DNA of 53,581 nt. Origin: Rubellimicrobium mesophilum DSM 19309. Its GTDB lineage: Bacteria; Pseudomonadota; Alphaproteobacteria; Rhodobacterales; Rhodobacteraceae. The stretch is from contig NZ_KK088570.1 in assembly GCF_000600335.2 (NCBI RefSeq), positions 1 to 53,581 of the forward strand, given 5' to 3'. Both the position numbers and the translations under genes were made by a program. Below, piece by piece: positions 34,056-45,804 of this stretch (position 1 is the first letter of the stretch; the number at the start of each line of letters is the position of its first letter). A model generated the notes under the pieces. The model worked only from the letters and a program-made list of their open reading frames with translations, was not told the origin of the DNA and searched no databases.

Positions 34056-34613
34056 CTAATCGCCGGTCCAGATGCCGATGAGGGCGGTCGCAGCCACGAG
34101 CGCCAAGAACACGTTGACGCCGATCAGAAGCCAGCCGGGCAGGCGGTCGATGTCGGGTGCCTCGGGCTCCACCTTGAAGATCTGCCGCCAGACGCCGGCC
34201 ACGAAGCAGAAGACGGCGAACAGCATCAGCACCGAGGCCTGCGCCAGCGCCATCCAGCCCGGCACCAGCCCTTCGAGCAGCGCCCGCGCCCCGATGCCGC
34301 CCGCCAGCCCCACAAGGCCGGTGCGCACCCAGGCCGCGTAGGTGCGCTCGGCCGCGAAGACGGTGCGGTCGCCCGCGAGCTCGGTGCGGCGCTCGGCGCT
34401 GTCCTTGGTGATGACCGCCGCCACAGCTGTGGTCTGGGCGGCTTGCGCCGAGGTCTCCGCGGCCGCCGAGGTCCGGGTCGCGGCCTGGGTGGTCGTCTGG
34501 GCCGCTGCGCTGGCGTCTTGGGCGGCGCTGGCGGCGTTCTCGGCCGCGGTCTGCGTCTGCTCGGCCGTCTCCTTCACCGCCACCGCCGCGGTCTCGACCT
34601 TGCGCTCGTCCAT
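34056..34613 (-). CDS. DUF202 (YidH-like) membrane protein with long Ala/Thr-rich N-terminus
   Basis: 185 residues. Residues ~1-75 are low complexity (VKETAEQTQTAAENAASAAQ, TTTQAATRTSAAAETSAQ), likely an extended coiled coil. Residues ~78-185 are a DUF202 domain: LAGDRTVFAAERTYAAWVRTG (the R-T-x-L-A-x-x-R-T-x-L-A-W-x-R-T family motif), then three helices (LVGLAGGIGARAL, LMLFAVFCFVAGVWRQI, GVNVFLALVAATALIGI). Function unknown. A near-consensus sigma-EcfG promoter lies 26 bases upstream. Confidence 0.82.
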   Translation of the reverse strand: MDERKVETAAVAVKETAEQTQTAAENAASAAQDASAAAQTTTQAATRTSAAAETSAQAAQTTAVAAVITKDSAERRTELAGDRTVFAAERTYAAWVRTGLVGLAGGIGARALLEGLVPGWMALAQASVLMLFAVFCFVAGVWRQIFKVEPEAPDIDRLPGWLLIGVNVFLALVAATALIGIWTGD

Positions 34614-34638
34614 GATCGCCTCGCCTTTGCGCCAGCAG

Positions 34639-34663
34639 AACGCGCAAGCGGGCAGCTGGTTTC
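34639..34663 (-). promoter_or_regulatory. Near-consensus sigma-EcfG-type promoter for the DUF202 gene
   Basis: Minus-strand GAAAC (34663-34659), 16 bases, CGTT (34642-34639). One mismatch in the -35 (GGAAC). The -10 is 25 bases before the ATG at 34613. Confidence 0.62.
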
Positions 34664-34718
34664 GCCACGGATGCTGACGCCGGCGGCCAGAAGTCTTGCC
34701 TACGCGAGGTCACCGGCT

Positions 34719-34743
34719 GGAACGGCGGCCCCCTGCCCGAGTT
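34719..34743 (+). promoter_or_regulatory. Sigma-EcfG-type promoter for the hybrid kinase operon
   Basis: GGAAC (34719-34723), 16 bases, AGTT (34740-34743); start codon at 34773. With the previous element this makes a divergent promoter region. Confidence 0.68.
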
Positions 34744-34772
34744 TGATGAGGATGACGTAAGCGGCGAGTCAG

Positions 34773-37998
<3,226 letters not shown>

Positions 37999-38021
<23 letters not shown>

Positions 38022-38370
38022 AGACACTGAGGAGATCTGGGACTTTCTCTCCCGCCGCCTCCAGCGGCGCGGGCACGAGGTGGTGCTGGCCCATGACGGG
38101 CAAGAGGGCGTGAGCACCGCGCGGGAGGCGCGGCCGGAGGTGATCCTTCTCGACATGAACCTCCCCGTGATGGATGGCTGGACCGCCGCCCGCACGCTCA
38201 AGGACGATCCCGCGACCCGAGCCATCCCGATCATCGCGCTCACCGCTCATGCGCTGGCGGGCGACCGCGAGAAGGCCCTGGCTGCCGGCTGCGACGACTA
38301 CCACCCCAAGCCCGTGGATTTCTCCAAGCTGCTCGCCCAGATCGACGCCGCCCTGGGGACCGCGTCATGA
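37999..38370 (+). CDS. Single-domain response regulator (DivK/CheY-like)
   Basis: Start at ATG 37999 after GAGAGGGGAC; the frame also has an ATG at 37978. Both overlap the end of the hybrid kinase, so translation is coupled. ~123 residues: KLLLVEDTEEIWDFLSRRL, VILLDMNLPVMDGW (phospho-Asp), PIIALTAHALAGD and DYHPKPVDFSKL (Lys). A likely phosphate acceptor of the preceding kinase. The next gene overlaps by 4 bases (ATGA). Confidence 0.88.
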
Positions 38371-38801
38371 GGGTTGGCGACATCATGTCCCGCCACGTGG
38401 AGTTCATCCCCGGTGACGCAACCGTGGTCGAGGCCGCTGAACTGATGGGCGAGCTCGACGTGGGCGCCCTTCCGGTCGGCCGCGCCGAGGAGCTCGAAGG
38501 CATCGTCACCGACCGCGACATCCTTTACCGCGTCGTCGCCAAGGGGCTGGGCGGGGCCGAGGTGCTGGTGCGCGACGTGGCGACCCGCCCGGTGATCGGC
38601 TGCGGGACTGAGGATACGCTGCAGGCCGCCATGGACCTGATGGCCACCCACTCCATCCGCCGGCTCGCCGTGCGCGACGGGGAAGGGCGGGTGGTCGGCT
38701 GGATCACCCTGGCTGACCTCGCCCGCCACCTGCTGGTGGGCAGCGAACCCCTGCAGGTTTCGCTCCGCGCCCTGAGCGAGGCGCCCGCTCAGGCCCGGTA
38801 G
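38367..38801 (+). CDS. CBS-pair domain protein, 144 aa
   Basis: Two CBS motifs form one Bateman module: VGDIMSRHVEFIPGDATVVE ... DVGALPVGRAEELEGIVTDRDIL, and VRDVATRPVIGCGTED ... HSIRRLAVRDGEGRVVGWITLADL. Such modules usually bind adenine nucleotides and sense energy state. The gene overlaps the response regulator by 4 bases and closes the kinase operon, suggesting a regulatory link. It overlaps the convergent DUF533 gene by 13 bases. Confidence 0.88.
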   Translation: MRVGDIMSRHVEFIPGDATVVEAAELMGELDVGALPVGRAEELEGIVTDRDILYRVVAKGLGGAEVLVRDVATRPVIGCGTEDTLQAAMDLMATHSIRRLAVRDGEGRVVGWITLADLARHLLVGSEPLQVSLRALSEAPAQAR

Positions 38802-39367
38802 CGCCGCTCCAGGCTGCCCGCCACCTCGGGGGCCAGACCCAGCCGCGCCCCTAGGTAGTCCAGGAAGGCCCGGTTCGCCCGCGCCCCCCGGTTGATGGCC
38901 AGAAGGGCCGCGGCATAGGCATGGGTCCCAAGGCCCGCCTCCTGCACCCGGGCCAGAAGCACGCCGAGGTGCTGCGGCTCCGCGAGGGCCTCGTCGAGCC
39001 GCCGGGCCTCGTCTTCACCGGCCCCGACACGGCGCAGGGCCAGGGGAAGCTGCCGCACCTCTCGCGAGTCGATCTCGCCATCGGCCTGCGCCGCGGCGGC
39101 CATGACCGCGAGGAGGAGGTCCGCCTGCGCCCGCTCCAGCACCCGGAAGTTCAGGGTGTGCGGCACCAGCGTCTGTTGCCGGTTGGCCAGCCAGCCGCTC
39201 AGCACCTTGGTGGCGACCGCCAGATAGATCTCCTCTGCCGGGTTGGGAGCAGCCCTGGGGCCCGGCGGGCCCGGCTGGGCCTGGGTTAGGTCCTCCAGGG
39301 CGCGCGCCTGTCCGTCGCGGTCGCGCATCGACCCGAGAAGCCGGCCAATGACGTCGAAGCCCATCAT
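38789..39367 (-). CDS. DUF533/TerB-like protein, ~192 aa
   Basis: Starts at ATG 39367 (second ATG 39364), with GGAAGGG upstream. N-terminus MGFDVIGRLLGSMRDRDG and a Pro/Ala-rich linker precede the TerB-like helical domain: ADLLLAVMAAAAQADGEID (the D-G-x-I/V-D calcium-like loop), SREVRQLPLALRRVG, then YAAALLAINRGARANRAF and LDYLGARLGLAPE. Related proteins (YebE, DUF533) are inner-membrane or cytoplasmic proteins of unknown function, often stress-induced. It has a sigma-EcfG-like promoter shared with the divergent permease gene. Confidence 0.75.
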   Translation of the reverse strand: MMGFDVIGRLLGSMRDRDGQARALEDLTQAQPGPPGPRAAPNPAEEIYLAVATKVLSGWLANRQQTLVPHTLNFRVLERAQADLLLAVMAAAAQADGEIDSREVRQLPLALRRVGAGEDEARRLDEALAEPQHLGVLLARVQEAGLGTHAYAAALLAINRGARANRAFLDYLGARLGLAPEVAGSLERRYRA

Positions 39368-39389
39368 CACCCTTCCCTGGCCTGCCGGG

Positions 39390-39417
39390 GGAACTTCCGG
39401 TGCTCGGAGGAGGTTCC
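39390..39417. promoter_or_regulatory. Palindromic, two-way sigma-EcfG-type promoter (DUF533 / permease)
   Basis: Plus strand: GGAAC (39390-39394), 17 bases, GGTT (39412-39415), toward the permease start at 39443. Minus strand: GGAAC (39417-39413), 17 bases, AGTT (39395-39392), toward the DUF533 start at 39367. The same 28 bases serve both directions. The -10 elements match only the GTT core. Confidence 0.55.
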
Positions 39418-39442
39418 GGAACGCTGGGACAGGGAGACACAG

Positions 39443-41222
39443 GTGACGCTCGACCAGGCACTGGCCTTCGGGCTCATGGCAGTGACCATCGGGCTCTTTG
39501 TCTGGGGACGATGGGCCTATGATCTCGTTGCCGTGCTGGCCCTCATTGCCGGAGTGGTCCTGGGCATCATTCCCGCCGACGAGGCCTTCTCGGGCTTTGG
39601 CGACGACGTGGTCATCATCGTCGCCACCGCGCTCGTCGTCTCAGCAGCCATCGCGCGCTCGGGCGCGATCGAGACCGCGATGCGACCGCTCCTGCGGCAT
39701 CTCCGAGGTCCCCAGACTCAGGTGCCTGTCCTTGCGGGGGCTGTGACGGCCCTGTCGATGGTGACGAAGAACGTGGGCGCGCTTGCGATGATCATGCCCG
39801 TGGCGGCGCAGGTGTCGCGCCGCACCGGCACGCCCTTGTCCTACCTCCTCATGCCCATGTCCTTCGGCTCGCTGATCGGAGGCCTCGTGACGCTGGTCGG
39901 CACCTCGCCCAACATCCTCGTCTCCAAGGTGCGCGAGGAACTGCTGGGCAAGCCGTTCGGGATGTTCGACTACACGCCGGTGGGCATCGTCATCGCCCTG
40001 AGCGGCGTGGTCTTCCTGTCCTTCGCCTACCGCCTCCTCCCGGCCGCCGTCGCGCCGCCGGGACGTCGATGGAGGCCGCCTTCAACATCGAGGAATACTC
40101 AACCGAGGCGCGGGTGCCCGAGACTTCCCCCTTCGTCGGGCGCACGGTCGCCGAGCTGGAGGCGCTGGGCGAGGAGGGCCTCCGCGTGACTACCGTCATC
40201 CGGGAGCGCTTCCGCCGCTACGCGCCCGTCCCGACTGGCGGATCGAGGCCGACGACGTGCTCCTGCTGACCGGGGAGCCCGGCGACCTCGAGCGCGTCGT
40301 GGCCCGGGCGCGGCTGCGCCTCGCGGGCGAGGAGGTCGCCGAGGACGAGTCCGATGGCGACAGCCTTGTGGTGGAGGGCGTGGTCACGGCGGACTCTTCC
40401 CTGGTCGGCCGAACTCCGGCGGAGACCCAGCTCTGGCGCGAGCACGGGTTGAGCCTCTTGGCCGTGAGCCGCACGGGCCAGCGCATGACCCGGCGGCTCC
40501 GCCGCCTGCGTTTCGAAGTTGGCGACGTCCTGATCCTCAAGGCCCCGAGGGAGCGTCTGGCGGAGTCTCTCGGTCACCTCCATGTTCTACCCTTGAGCGA
40601 GCGCGACATGGCCCTCGGCCGCCGCAAGCGCAGCTGGCTCCCCATCATCATCCTGGCTCTGGCGATGATCCTCGTCGCGACGCACCTCGTTCCCGTGGCG
40701 GTGGCCTTCGCGGGTGCGGCGGCGGCCATGATGCTCCTGCGGATCATGACCACCGAGGAGGCTTACGAGGCCGTCGAATGGCCGGTGATCGTGCTTCTGG
40801 CCGCGCTGATCCCGGTGAGCAACGCCATCCAAGCGACCGGCGGCACCGACCTGATTGCGGCCGGGCTCCAACAGGTGGCGGGAAGTCTGCCGCCCCTGGC
40901 CGCGCTGGGGCTGATGATCGCTCTAGCGATGGCAGTGACGCCCTTTCTCAACAACGCCGCGACGGTGCTGGTCATGGCCCCCATCGCCGGGAACCTCGCC
41001 CAGCGCCTCAGCCTCAACCCCGACCCCTTCCTCATGGCGGTGGCTGTCGGGGCGGCCTGCGACTTTCTCACGCCCATCGGGCACCAGTGCAATACGCTTG
41101 TCATGGGCCCGGGCGGCTATCGCTTCGGCGACTACTGGAAGCTGGGCCTGCCCCTGTCGGTGTTAGTCCTAGTCGTCGGGACGCTGATGATCGCGGCCGT
41201 CTGGGGGCTGGGCACGGGTTAG
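39443..41222 (+). pseudogene. SLC13-type permease with TrkA-C domains, two frameshifts
   Basis: Ion/anion transporter of the SLC13/CitT-type (DASS) group with a cytoplasmic insert of TrkA-C (RCK_C) domains, ~592 residues if repaired. Starts at GTG 39443 (AGGGAG upstream). First membrane half: LALIAGVVLGIIPADEAFSG, VIIVATALVVSAAIARSG, TKNVGALAMIMPVAAQ and LVTLVGTSPNILVS (the T-S-P-N signature). Frame break near 40045-40065, then EEYSTEARVPETSPFVG (TrkA-C 1). Break at CCC 40230-40232, then DWRIEADDVLLLTGEPGDLE and the second TrkA-C, then the second half with VTPFLNNAATVLVMAPI and FLTPIGHQCNTLVMGPGGY. One base added at each break restores the frame. Substrate (sulfate, phosphate, dicarboxylate) not decided. 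Behind a shared sigma-EcfG-like promoter. Confidence 0.75.
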
Positions 41223-41359
41223 CAGGGGCAAACCGATACCCACCGCATGTCGGCAGAGCAGAGTCCGGGTTCGTAGCCCGTCTAACTTAGTGTAAGACAT
41301 GCCGACCTCATAACCACTTGTGAACCCAAACCCGTCTTTGACGAGAAGCAGGTCTCTTA

Positions 41360-42521
41360 TACGCCCGGCGCGATTGTCTGACTCGTCCGGGGTTGTGGGC
41401 GTGACGGTAGCATGATTCGGGGCCTCTGCGTTGGATGGCGGAGGCTCTGATGGCAGCGATTGAGATTGTGCGGCGGGACTTGGATGCGGCCGGTCTGCGG
41501 CGGGCAGCGGGGCGGTCGCGTGATGCGGCAGCGGCGCGACGGATGTTGGCCCTTGCCTTGGTGCTGGAGGGCAGTTCGCGTGCGCAGGCGGCTGGCATGG
41601 ACCGTCAGACGCTTCGCGACTGGGTTCACCGTTACAACGCGGAAGGTTTGGTCGGGCTCTCCGACCGGCAGGGAGCAGTTGGCCCCAAACGACGGCTCTC
41701 GCCCGAGCAGGAGGCGGAGGTTGCCGAGTGGGTCCGGCGTGGTCCCGACTTGGCCGAGCACGGGGTGGTCCGCTGGCGGCGTGCCGATCTGGCCCGCGTG
41801 ATCGAGGCCCGGTTCGGGGTGGTGCTCGCCGAGCGCAGCGTGGGCGACGTGCTCCGGCGGCTTGGGTTCCGGCGGCTGGTGGCGCGTCCTCGCCATCCCG
41901 GCCACGACGCTGCGGCGCAGGCGTCTTTCAGGCAAGCTTTGCCGCCCTCGTAGACGAGCGGCTGCCGGAACAGGCTCGTGGGAAGCCGATCGAGCTCTGG
42001 TGGCAGGACGAAGCGCGTATTGGCCAGCAGGGCACGCTCACCCGTGTTTGGGCCGAGCGCGGCTCGCGCCCGGTCGCGCCCCGCGACCAGCGCTATTCCT
42101 GGGCCTACCTGTTCGGCGCGATCTGCCCCGCACGCGGCACGGGCACGGCGCTGGTGCTGCCGGCCGCCAACGTTGAGATGATGAACCTGCACCTTGCCGA
42201 GATCAGCGCCTGCGTCGCGCCGGAGGCGCACGCCGTGCTCGTGATCGACGGGGCTGGCTGGCACCAACCCGGTAGGCGGCTGAACGTGCCCCAGAACATC
42301 ACCCTCCTTCACCTGCCGCCCTATAGCCCCGAGCTGAACCCAGTCGAAAATGTCTGGGCCTATCTGCGCAGCAACAAGCTCAGCAACCGCGTCTTCGAGA
42401 CCTACAACGCCGTCGTCGACGCCTGCTGCGACGCTTGGAACTGGCTCATCGCTCAGCCCGACCGCATCACCTCCATCGGCACACGCTCATGGGCTCAGGT
42501 CAATCAATGACGCCGCACGTA
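41360..42521 (+). mobile_element. IS630-family insertion sequence
   Basis: About 1.16 kb. Imperfect terminal inverted repeats: left CGCCCGGCGCGATTG (41362-41376), right (reverse complement) CGTGCGGCGTCATTG (42519-42505), 11 of 15 matching. Both ends are flanked by TA (41360-41361 and 42520-42521), the target duplicated by IS630/Tc1-mariner elements. It carries one DDE transposase gene and sits between the permease gene and glgP without breaking either. Confidence 0.75.
41435..42510 (+). pseudogene. IS630 transposase, in two frames
   Basis: Part 1 (41435-~41920): helix-turn-helix region RRMLALALVLEGSSRAQAAG, DRQTLRDWVHRYNAEGLVG, and a Trp/Arg-rich linker (SVGDVLRRLGFRRLVARPR). Part 2, one frame back, from about 41920 to 42510: DDE catalytic domain with WWQDEARIGQQG (Asp), VLVIDGAGWHQPG (Asp) and PYSPELNPVENVW (Glu). 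Adding one base at GG 41920-41921 fuses both parts. Either a sequence error, an inactivated copy, or a -1 frameshift, which some IS families use; I see no classical slippery A-run. Confidence 0.8.
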
Positions 42522-42805
42522 TTATCCGTACCGAGGGACCTAGTGCCGCTGCAATCAGCGTACGTATGTTCGTTGACCTCTCAGGAGCGTCTTGTGCCGG
42601 CTAGAATACATCCGATTGTCAGATGCACCTTTGAGCACCTGTAGTTGGTCCAACTAAGCATCGCCCCGCCGCTGGCTGGCGTCATACCTCAGTTGAGAGC
42701 CCCTCGGAAACAGGGCTTGGGACCATCAGGCCGTGCGCCAGCGACGCAATTAAGCTGTCTGCGAACTCGCGAACGGGACATAGGTGCCGGAGCTCTGTCC
42801 CTCTC
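42522..42805. other. Intergenic region between the IS and glgP
   Basis: No gene. Slightly AT-richer at its left end (ATTATCCGTACC). No terminator with T-run was found for the minus-strand glgP, which ends at 42806. Confidence 0.3.
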
Positions 42806-44641
42806 TCACCACCGGTAAGCCTCCCTCGTGTAGCGGCGCATCATGGCGTGGCTGTTGAACACGGGGGCCACGCGAGCGATGGCCTGACGCATCATGCGTG
42901 CCCAGCCCTCGGGGTTCTCGTGCCAGAGCGGCAGGACCACCTGCTCGAGCTTGTCATAGAGCCGGGCGGCGTGGGTCTCGGGGCCGTCCTGCGCCGCCTC
43001 CTCGAGGGGCAGAAAGCCGTCGCCCTCGGCCGCCAACGCCGGCACGGCGCTGAGTGGCGCTGAGGCCTGCGCCATGGTTTGGCCGGCCACTCCCACCGGC
43101 TCGTCCTCGCCGGGCGCGTCCACGGCCCAGCCGGTCACGCCTTCCTCCCAGCCCTCCACCCACCAGCCATCAAGGATGCTCAGGTTGAGCCCGCCGTTGA
43201 GCGCGGCCTTCATGCCAGAGGTGCCCGAGGCTTCCAGCGGCGGGACCGGGGTGTTGAGCCACACATCCGAGCCACCCACGAGGTGGGCCGCGAGCGCCAT
43301 GTCGTAGCCGGGCACGAACACCACCGGGACCTCGCCCGCGAGCGCTTGGGCCGCTTCGGCAATGCGGCCGATCCCCTCCTTGCCGGCCGCGTCCTTGGGG
43401 TGCGCCTTGCCGGCCATGACGACCTGGAACGGGTAGCCCCTCGCGATGGCGCGGAGGCGGTCCAGGTCCGAGAAGAGGAGATCAGGCCGCTTGTAGCCGG
43501 TCATCCGGCGGGCAAAGCCGAAGAGGGGGAGGGTGGGATCGAGCTCTTGGCCCGTGCGCGCCTTGATCTCAGCGAGGAGCGCGGACTTGGCCTCCCGGCG
43601 CGCCGCGCGGAGTTCCTCTGGGTCCAAGTAGTCGGCGTGATGGAGCGTCTCGGGCGTCTCGCGCCAGCCGGGCAGGCGGGCGTCGAAGAGGCGCGCGAGC
43701 GCCGGGTGCGCCCACTGCCCAAGATGCACCCCATTGGTGATCGCATGAACGCGGTAGGCCGGATAAAGGGCGCTGGCCACCTCGCCATGGCGCTTCGCCA
43801 CGCCGTTGACGTACCGGCTGAGCGACAGCGCCAGATGCGTCATGTTCAGGACCTCGGGCCCAGCGAGAGGCTTGAGCACGTCCACGGGCGCAAGGTCGCC
43901 CAGGATGCGCTCCACGTCGGCGTAGTCGAAGCGGTCGTGGCCCGCCTCCACGGGGGTGTGGGTGGTGAAGACGCAAGCCTGGCGCACGGCCTCAATGTCC
44001 GAGGCCGTGTCGCCCTGACCAGCAGGGTCCTTTGGTGCCGCTCCCGGCGAGGCCTCGTCCCGGCGGCGCAGCAGACGCGCCAGCGGCAGGAAGGCGGCGT
44101 GTCCCTCGTTCAGGTGGTAGCTCTCGACACGAAAGCCCAAGGTGCGTAGCACGAGGTCGGCGCCAAAGCCCAGCACGGCTTCCTGCTTGATGCGCTCCGG
44201 CTCGGCCCCGCCGTAGAGGCGACCGGTGATGGTGCGGTCGCGCGGGTCGTTCTGCGGGAGGTCGGTGTCGAGAAGCAGGACGGGCACGGCGCCCCCAAGG
44301 GGCGAAACAACCTCGAAGAGCCAGGCGCGGATGTGAACCGGGCGACCTTCGAGCTCGATCTTAACCGTCTCGTCCAGCGGCATGGCCCAGTCGGAGGGCT
44401 CCCACGGGTCGGTGTGGTCCACCTGCCGCCCCTCGCGGTCGAGACCCTGGCGCAGGTAGCCCTCGCGGCTCGCGAGGGTCACGAAGACCATAGGGAGCCC
44501 GAGATCCGCCGCCGAGCGGGCGATGTCGCCTGCGAGGATGCCAAGCCCGCCCGAGTAGGTGTGCATCTCGGCGCGGAGCCCGATCTCCATGGTCAGGTAG
44601 GCCACGCGGGCGCGCTGGGCGTGGGGGCGGATGTCAGGCAC
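42806..44641 (-). CDS. glgP: Alpha-glucan (glycogen) phosphorylase
   Basis: Releases glucose-1-phosphate from glycogen or malto-oligosaccharides; cytoplasmic. The frame extends to 44884, but the first ~80 residues of that are unnatural. I start at GTG 44641 (VPDIRPHAQRARVAYLTMEIG) with GAGGAG 8 bases upstream; 611 residues, in the short 'alpha-glucan family' class. Motifs: YLTMEIGLRAEMHTYSGGLG, ESYHLNEGHAAFLPL, FTTHTPVEAGHDRF, AITNGVHLGQW, FARRMTGYKRPDLL, and the pyridoxal-phosphate site EASGTSGMKAALNGG with its Lys. It shares a two-way sigma-EcfG promoter with the DUF72 gene. In this cluster it would supply sugar phosphate from glycogen during stress, next to the trehalose genes. Confidence 0.85.
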   Translation of the reverse strand: MPDIRPHAQRARVAYLTMEIGLRAEMHTYSGGLGILAGDIARSAADLGLPMVFVTLASREGYLRQGLDREGRQVDHTDPWEPSDWAMPLDETVKIELEGRPVHIRAWLFEVVSPLGGAVPVLLLDTDLPQNDPRDRTITGRLYGGAEPERIKQEAVLGFGADLVLRTLGFRVESYHLNEGHAAFLPLARLLRRRDEASPGAAPKDPAGQGDTASDIEAVRQACVFTTHTPVEAGHDRFDYADVERILGDLAPVDVLKPLAGPEVLNMTHLALSLSRYVNGVAKRHGEVASALYPAYRVHAITNGVHLGQWAHPALARLFDARLPGWRETPETLHHADYLDPEELRAARREAKSALLAEIKARTGQELDPTLPLFGFARRMTGYKRPDLLFSDLDRLRAIARGYPFQVVMAGKAHPKDAAGKEGIGRIAEAAQALAGEVPVVFVPGYDMALAAHLVGGSDVWLNTPVPPLEASGTSGMKAALNGGLNLSILDGWWVEGWEEGVTGWAVDAPGEDEPVGVAGQTMAQASAPLSAVPALAAEGDGFLPLEEAAQDGPETHAARLYDKLEQVVLPLWHENPEGWARMMRQAIARVAPVFNSHAMMRRYTREAYRW

Positions 44642-44777
44642 GAAGGGCTCCTCAGGATGCGGCAGGCTCGCAGCGGGGCGGCGTATGTTGGAGCTAGCAG
44701 GTATGGCGCGCTCCGTCTCGCGCGTTCGGCGGATCTCGGTGCGCAGCAACAGTGACCGAAGGACGCAAAGCATATGG

Positions 44778-44805
44778 GAACGAGCCGATCGTGTGACCCG
44801 TTCCC
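44778..44805. promoter_or_regulatory. Fully palindromic two-way sigma-EcfG promoter (glgP / DUF72)
   Basis: Plus strand: GGAAC (44778-44782), 17 bases, CGTT (44800-44803), toward the DUF72 gene. Minus strand: GGAAC (44805-44801), 17 bases, CGTT (44783-44780), toward glgP. Both directions match the full consensus because the -35 of one contains the -10 of the other (GGAACG...CGTTCC). Confidence 0.82.
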
Positions 44806-44828
44806 AAGGGCAATAGCCACCCGTGGCA

Positions 44829-45581
44829 ATGCCACTGGAGAGCACTCCTTCGCATGAGACCATCCCCAACATCCGCGTCGGCACGGCTGGATGGAGTGTC
44901 CCAAAGGAGCACGCGGCCGCCTTTCCGGCCGAAGGCAGTCATCTGGAGCGCTATGCGCAGGTGTTTGGGGCAGTGGAGATCAACTCGTCCTTCTACCGCC
45001 CGCACCGCCGCACCACTTACGAGCGGTGGGCCGCGTCGGTGCCTCAGACGTTCCGGTTCGCGGTCAAGGTGCCAAGGACCATCACCCACGAGCACCGGCT
45101 CCGGGCGGCCGGGGAGCCCCTGGACCAGTTCCTGTTGGAGGTGGGCGGACTGGGATCGAAGCTGGGTCCCCTTCTGGTGCAGCTTCCCCCCAGCCTTGCC
45201 TTCGAGCCGGGGGTGGCGGACCGGTTCCTTGAGGACCTGAGGCGGCAAACAGAGGGCCCGATCGCCTGCGAGCCGCGTCACCAGTCCTGGTTCATGCCGG
45301 AGGTCGAAGGCCTGCTGGACAGGCTCCGGATCGGGCGCGTGGCGGCCGACCCCCCTCCCGTCCCAGGCGCCGACCAGCCCGGCGGCTGGGCCGGCCTGAC
45401 CTACTACCGCCTGCATGGCTCGCCCAGGATCTACTACTCGTCCTACGACGACGCGGAGATCCACACCCTCATGGACCGACTTAGTCTCCGCGCGGCCAGG
45501 GGCAGCGTATGTTGGTGCATCTTCGACAACACCGCAGCCTTCGCCGCGACCGGCAATGCACTTACGGCTTGGGAAGGCTGA
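44829..45581 (+). CDS. DUF72 (YecE-like) family protein, ~250 aa
   Basis: TIM-barrel-like DUF72 protein. I prefer ATG 44829; GTG 44823 is in frame. NIRVGTAGWSVPKEHAAAF is the family start (R-x-G-T-x-G-W), then VEINSSFYRPHRRTTYERWA, FRFAVKVPRTITHEHRL, LLVQLPPSLAFE, ACEPRHQSWF, TYYRLHGSPRIYYSSYDD and CWCIFDNTAAFAATGNAL. All blocks are present. Biochemical function unknown. Regulated from the palindromic sigma-EcfG promoter about 25 bases upstream. Confidence 0.85.
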   Translation: MPLESTPSHETIPNIRVGTAGWSVPKEHAAAFPAEGSHLERYAQVFGAVEINSSFYRPHRRTTYERWAASVPQTFRFAVKVPRTITHEHRLRAAGEPLDQFLLEVGGLGSKLGPLLVQLPPSLAFEPGVADRFLEDLRRQTEGPIACEPRHQSWFMPEVEGLLDRLRIGRVAADPPPVPGADQPGGWAGLTYYRLHGSPRIYYSSYDDAEIHTLMDRLSLRAARGSVCWCIFDNTAAFAATGNALTAWEG

Positions 45582-45752
45582 ATGCCGTGCATGCTGACGC
45601 ACCAGCCCGCTTCCTCTTTGCCTTCGCCGCCGACAGCTACTCGGACGTCGAGTACGTCTATGTGGAGACGGTCTAAACGTATCTCGGTTCGGTCAAGGGC
45701 ACGGTCGAAGTCAGACTGGGACGAGGTATCGCCACGTCAGCTTCATCCTATC

Positions 45753-45777
45753 GGAACATTGCCAGGACACCCCGGTT
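45753..45777 (+). promoter_or_regulatory. Sigma-EcfG-type promoter for the first treZ gene
   Basis: GGAAC (45753-45757), 16 bases, GGTT (45774-45777). Start codon 27 bases further at 45805. The -10 has the GTT core with G instead of C. Confidence 0.65.
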
Positions 45778-45804
45778 CGGAGGGCCTCGCCACCCGGAGG
45801 CCTC

